64,000 bases of DNA from Chryseobacterium oleae (GTDB taxonomy: Bacteria; Bacteroidota; Bacteroidia; Flavobacteriales; Weeksellaceae), in the NCBI RefSeq assembly GCF_900115055.1, contig NZ_FOVD01000007.1:186001-250000 (forward strand), read 5' to 3'. Shown here in pieces: positions 62,915 to 64,000 of this stretch. Position 1 is the stretch's first letter. Each line of letters begins with the position of its first letter. A program made the position numbers and the translations under genes. The notes beneath the pieces are model-generated. The model searched no databases and had not been told where the DNA came from. It saw only the letters and a list, made by a program, of their open reading frames with translations.

Positions 62915-63161
62915 GGATCAATTTCAAAACTTAGGGAGCAGTTTTTTTTAAACATTAAGAAATTAAGATCTTAAACGATGGGCGCTTAAAGAACTTAAAA
63001 AAAATCAATTTATTGATTTCTTCATTCATAACAATAAGCATACTGCTTAAATCCTTAATGTTTAAATTAAGAAATAAACTAAAGTTTATTGAGGTTAAAG
63101 AAATTAAGGTCAATTTTAAACAGATTGTAATTATTTTACTTCCCAAGTTTTGAGATTAATC
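62915..63161. mobile_element. MITE-like element, copy 2
   Basis: This 247-bp AT-rich noncoding segment has ends GGATCAATTTCAAAACTTAG (left) and, read inward from the right, GATTAATCTCAAAACTTGGG. These match each other and the ends of the element at 46238-46478. The interior differs from copy 1 but also contains inverted stretches (AAACATTAAG at about 62952, CTTAATGTTT at about 63053). No transposase is encoded; a 63-codon open frame inside it is not supported. Confidence 0.65.
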
Positions 63162-63361
63162 TATCATTAACGAGTCTCAAAAATTGAAACGTAAACGAAA
63201 ATTTACTGCTCTCGCTGATTATACGAAAGCATAAATCTGCATCATCTGATTAATCTGCTTGAGATATTTAATCCTCCCACTGTTTTCATGAGAATCAATA
63301 AAATTAATTTCTTCATAGCTTCCTTTATAAACCTGCTGTAAAAACATCCCCATTTTTCTAC

Positions 63362-63646
63362 TTTTCCACAAAACAGTAAAAACGTTAGTTATTTCTTCTT
63401 ATTTACAACAACTACGAAATCCACAATCCAAGACCCATATTTGTGGAAAAACATTCTTTAACAAAATAATCAGCTGAAAATAAAACAATTACCATTGTTA
63501 ATAACCTGTGGAAAAACTATTAAGAAGATATGAGTACATTATGAAGAACACTTTAAAAACTTGTGGACAAACTGTGAATAGTGTGTCAGAAACCTGTGAA
63601 AAGCCCATTGATAAATGAAATTATAGTGTGAAGAAATTGTGGAAAA
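63362..63646. other. Cluster of DnaA-box-like sites: candidate replication origin
   Basis: In 285 bp of AT-rich noncoding DNA there are four near-consensus DnaA boxes of the form TGTGGAAAA: 63442-63450, 63507-63515 and 63638-63646 on plus, 63362-63370 on minus. TGTGGACAA lies at 63562-63570, and weaker TGTGAATAG (63573) and TGTGAAAAG (63595) sites follow. Each differs from TGTGGATAA by one to three bases. A very AT-rich stretch (63720-63870) to the right could be the unwinding element. Bacteroidota origins are often not beside dnaA, so the missing dnaA does not exclude this. Confidence 0.45.
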
Positions 63647-63788
63647 CGATGGGATTAGCGGAAATCAACCCCCGACAATTAATCCCATTTTCACCTTTTT
63701 TGTATCAGCTTTAATCGTGTTTATTTTTATTATGAAATACATTCCTATTAAGTAATTAAAGATCACAATCTTTTACTGTTATTTTCGT

Positions 63789-63804
63789 TACATTTGTAGT
63801 TTTG
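63789..63804 (+). promoter_or_regulatory. Overlapping -7 elements before the partial secreted-protein gene
   Basis: TACATTTG (63789-63796) and TAGTTTTG (63797-63804) both match TAnnTTTG and lie back to back, about 90 bp before the ATG. Neither has a TTG at the expected distance. Confidence 0.35.
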
Positions 63805-63891
63805 TGATTTTTCATAGAAAACGTTAAAAAATATGATCTTTTTTAAATAAACAGCACGCTTTTTGTTTGTGCTAATTGCCTGAAGAACCAA

Positions 63892-64000
63892 ATGATGTTA
63901 AATAACAACTCTAAATATTATAACCTTTTTTTTCTGCTTTTTATATCCACTCTTACGTATGCCCAAAACACAGCAAACGGCAGAATTACAGATGCGAAAA
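63892..64000 (+). CDS. Secreted protein, N-terminus only (runs off the window)
   Basis: The first 36 codons of a larger gene are present, starting at ATG 63892 (or the next ATG at 63895). They encode a signal peptide (hydrophobic FFLLFISTLTYA, cleavage before QN), followed by TANGRITDAK. That last motif fits the start of a carboxypeptidase-regulatory-like or TonB-receptor N-terminal domain, but too little is visible to name the protein. Confidence 0.7.
   Translation, partial: MMLNNNSKYYNLFFLLFISTLTYAQNTANGRITDAK

Larger units (their letters stand above)
63164..63891. other. Long AT-rich intergenic region
   Basis: No gene was found in these 730 bp. They hold the DnaA-box-like cluster, a possible CACAGAT-type remnant near 63225-63262, and two overlapping -7 boxes (63789-63804) for the next gene. 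Confidence 0.7.

Noticed and set aside
62955-63146. A 63-codon minus-strand open frame
   Set aside because: It lies inside the second MITE-like element and has AT-rich, repeat-driven composition.

Overview
The window looks like chromosomal DNA from a member of the Bacteroidota, most likely Flavobacteriia close to Chryseobacterium. The evidence is the AT-rich intergenic DNA, promoters of the TTG-N19/20-TAnnTTTG type, A-rich start contexts without clear Shine-Dalgarno sequences, type IX secretion (T9SS) C-terminal sorting domains, a PorD (DUF4835) gene, DUF5687 and DUF6646 proteins, and small GG-leader 'bacteriocin-like' peptides. Most genes from 0 to 52 kb lie on the minus strand, and most from 52 to 64 kb lie on the plus strand. 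No prophage, CRISPR array, rRNA or insertion sequence with a transposase was seen.

Layout. 0-9 kb: secreted prolyl oligopeptidase, a pair of secreted paralogues, release factor 1, then a TonB-dependent receptor and an APC permease downstream of a SAM-I riboswitch (a probable methionine uptake unit). 9-15 kb: two T9SS-exported proteins (a GH13 amylase-family enzyme and a FISUMP-domain protein) and an AraC regulator. 15-19 kb: class I and class II fumarases, divergently arranged. 19-20 kb: three tandem GG-leader peptides, each with the same six-cysteine pattern. 20-28 kb: DyP peroxidase, an ABC exporter pair, and a housekeeping block recN-porD-coaBC-rpoZ-bamD. 28-31 kb: TetR regulator divergent from an overlapping tatD-like/tcdA/rnpA unit. 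31-40 kb: an envelope and regulatory block with TPR proteins, a Glu-rich protein, LptE, a sigma-54 activator and miaB. 40-46 kb: four secreted TonB-C-like proteins, then an MFS transporter overlapping a PoxB-type enzyme. 46-52 kb: lysA behind an apparent lysine attenuator, a DUF1080-like protein, a DnaQ exonuclease with a degenerate GIY-YIG module, and a HerA-like ATPase. 52-56 kb: a persulfide-handling group (MBL-rhodanese, rhodanese lipoprotein, thioredoxin) and a nitrilase-family amidase. 56-64 kb: RseP, two identical tRNA-Asn genes flanking a tricorn-like S41 protease and an AAA ATPase, a second copy of a MITE-like element, and an AT-rich region with clustered DnaA-box-like sites that may be the replication origin.

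The best candidates for new biology are the six-cysteine peptide trio, the lysA leader that combines a Lys-rich 23-codon ORF with an intrinsic terminator, the SAM-riboswitch-controlled uptake pair, the MITE family with conserved ends but divergent interiors, and the candidate oriC. All functions are read from sequence motifs only; no database search or folding program was run.
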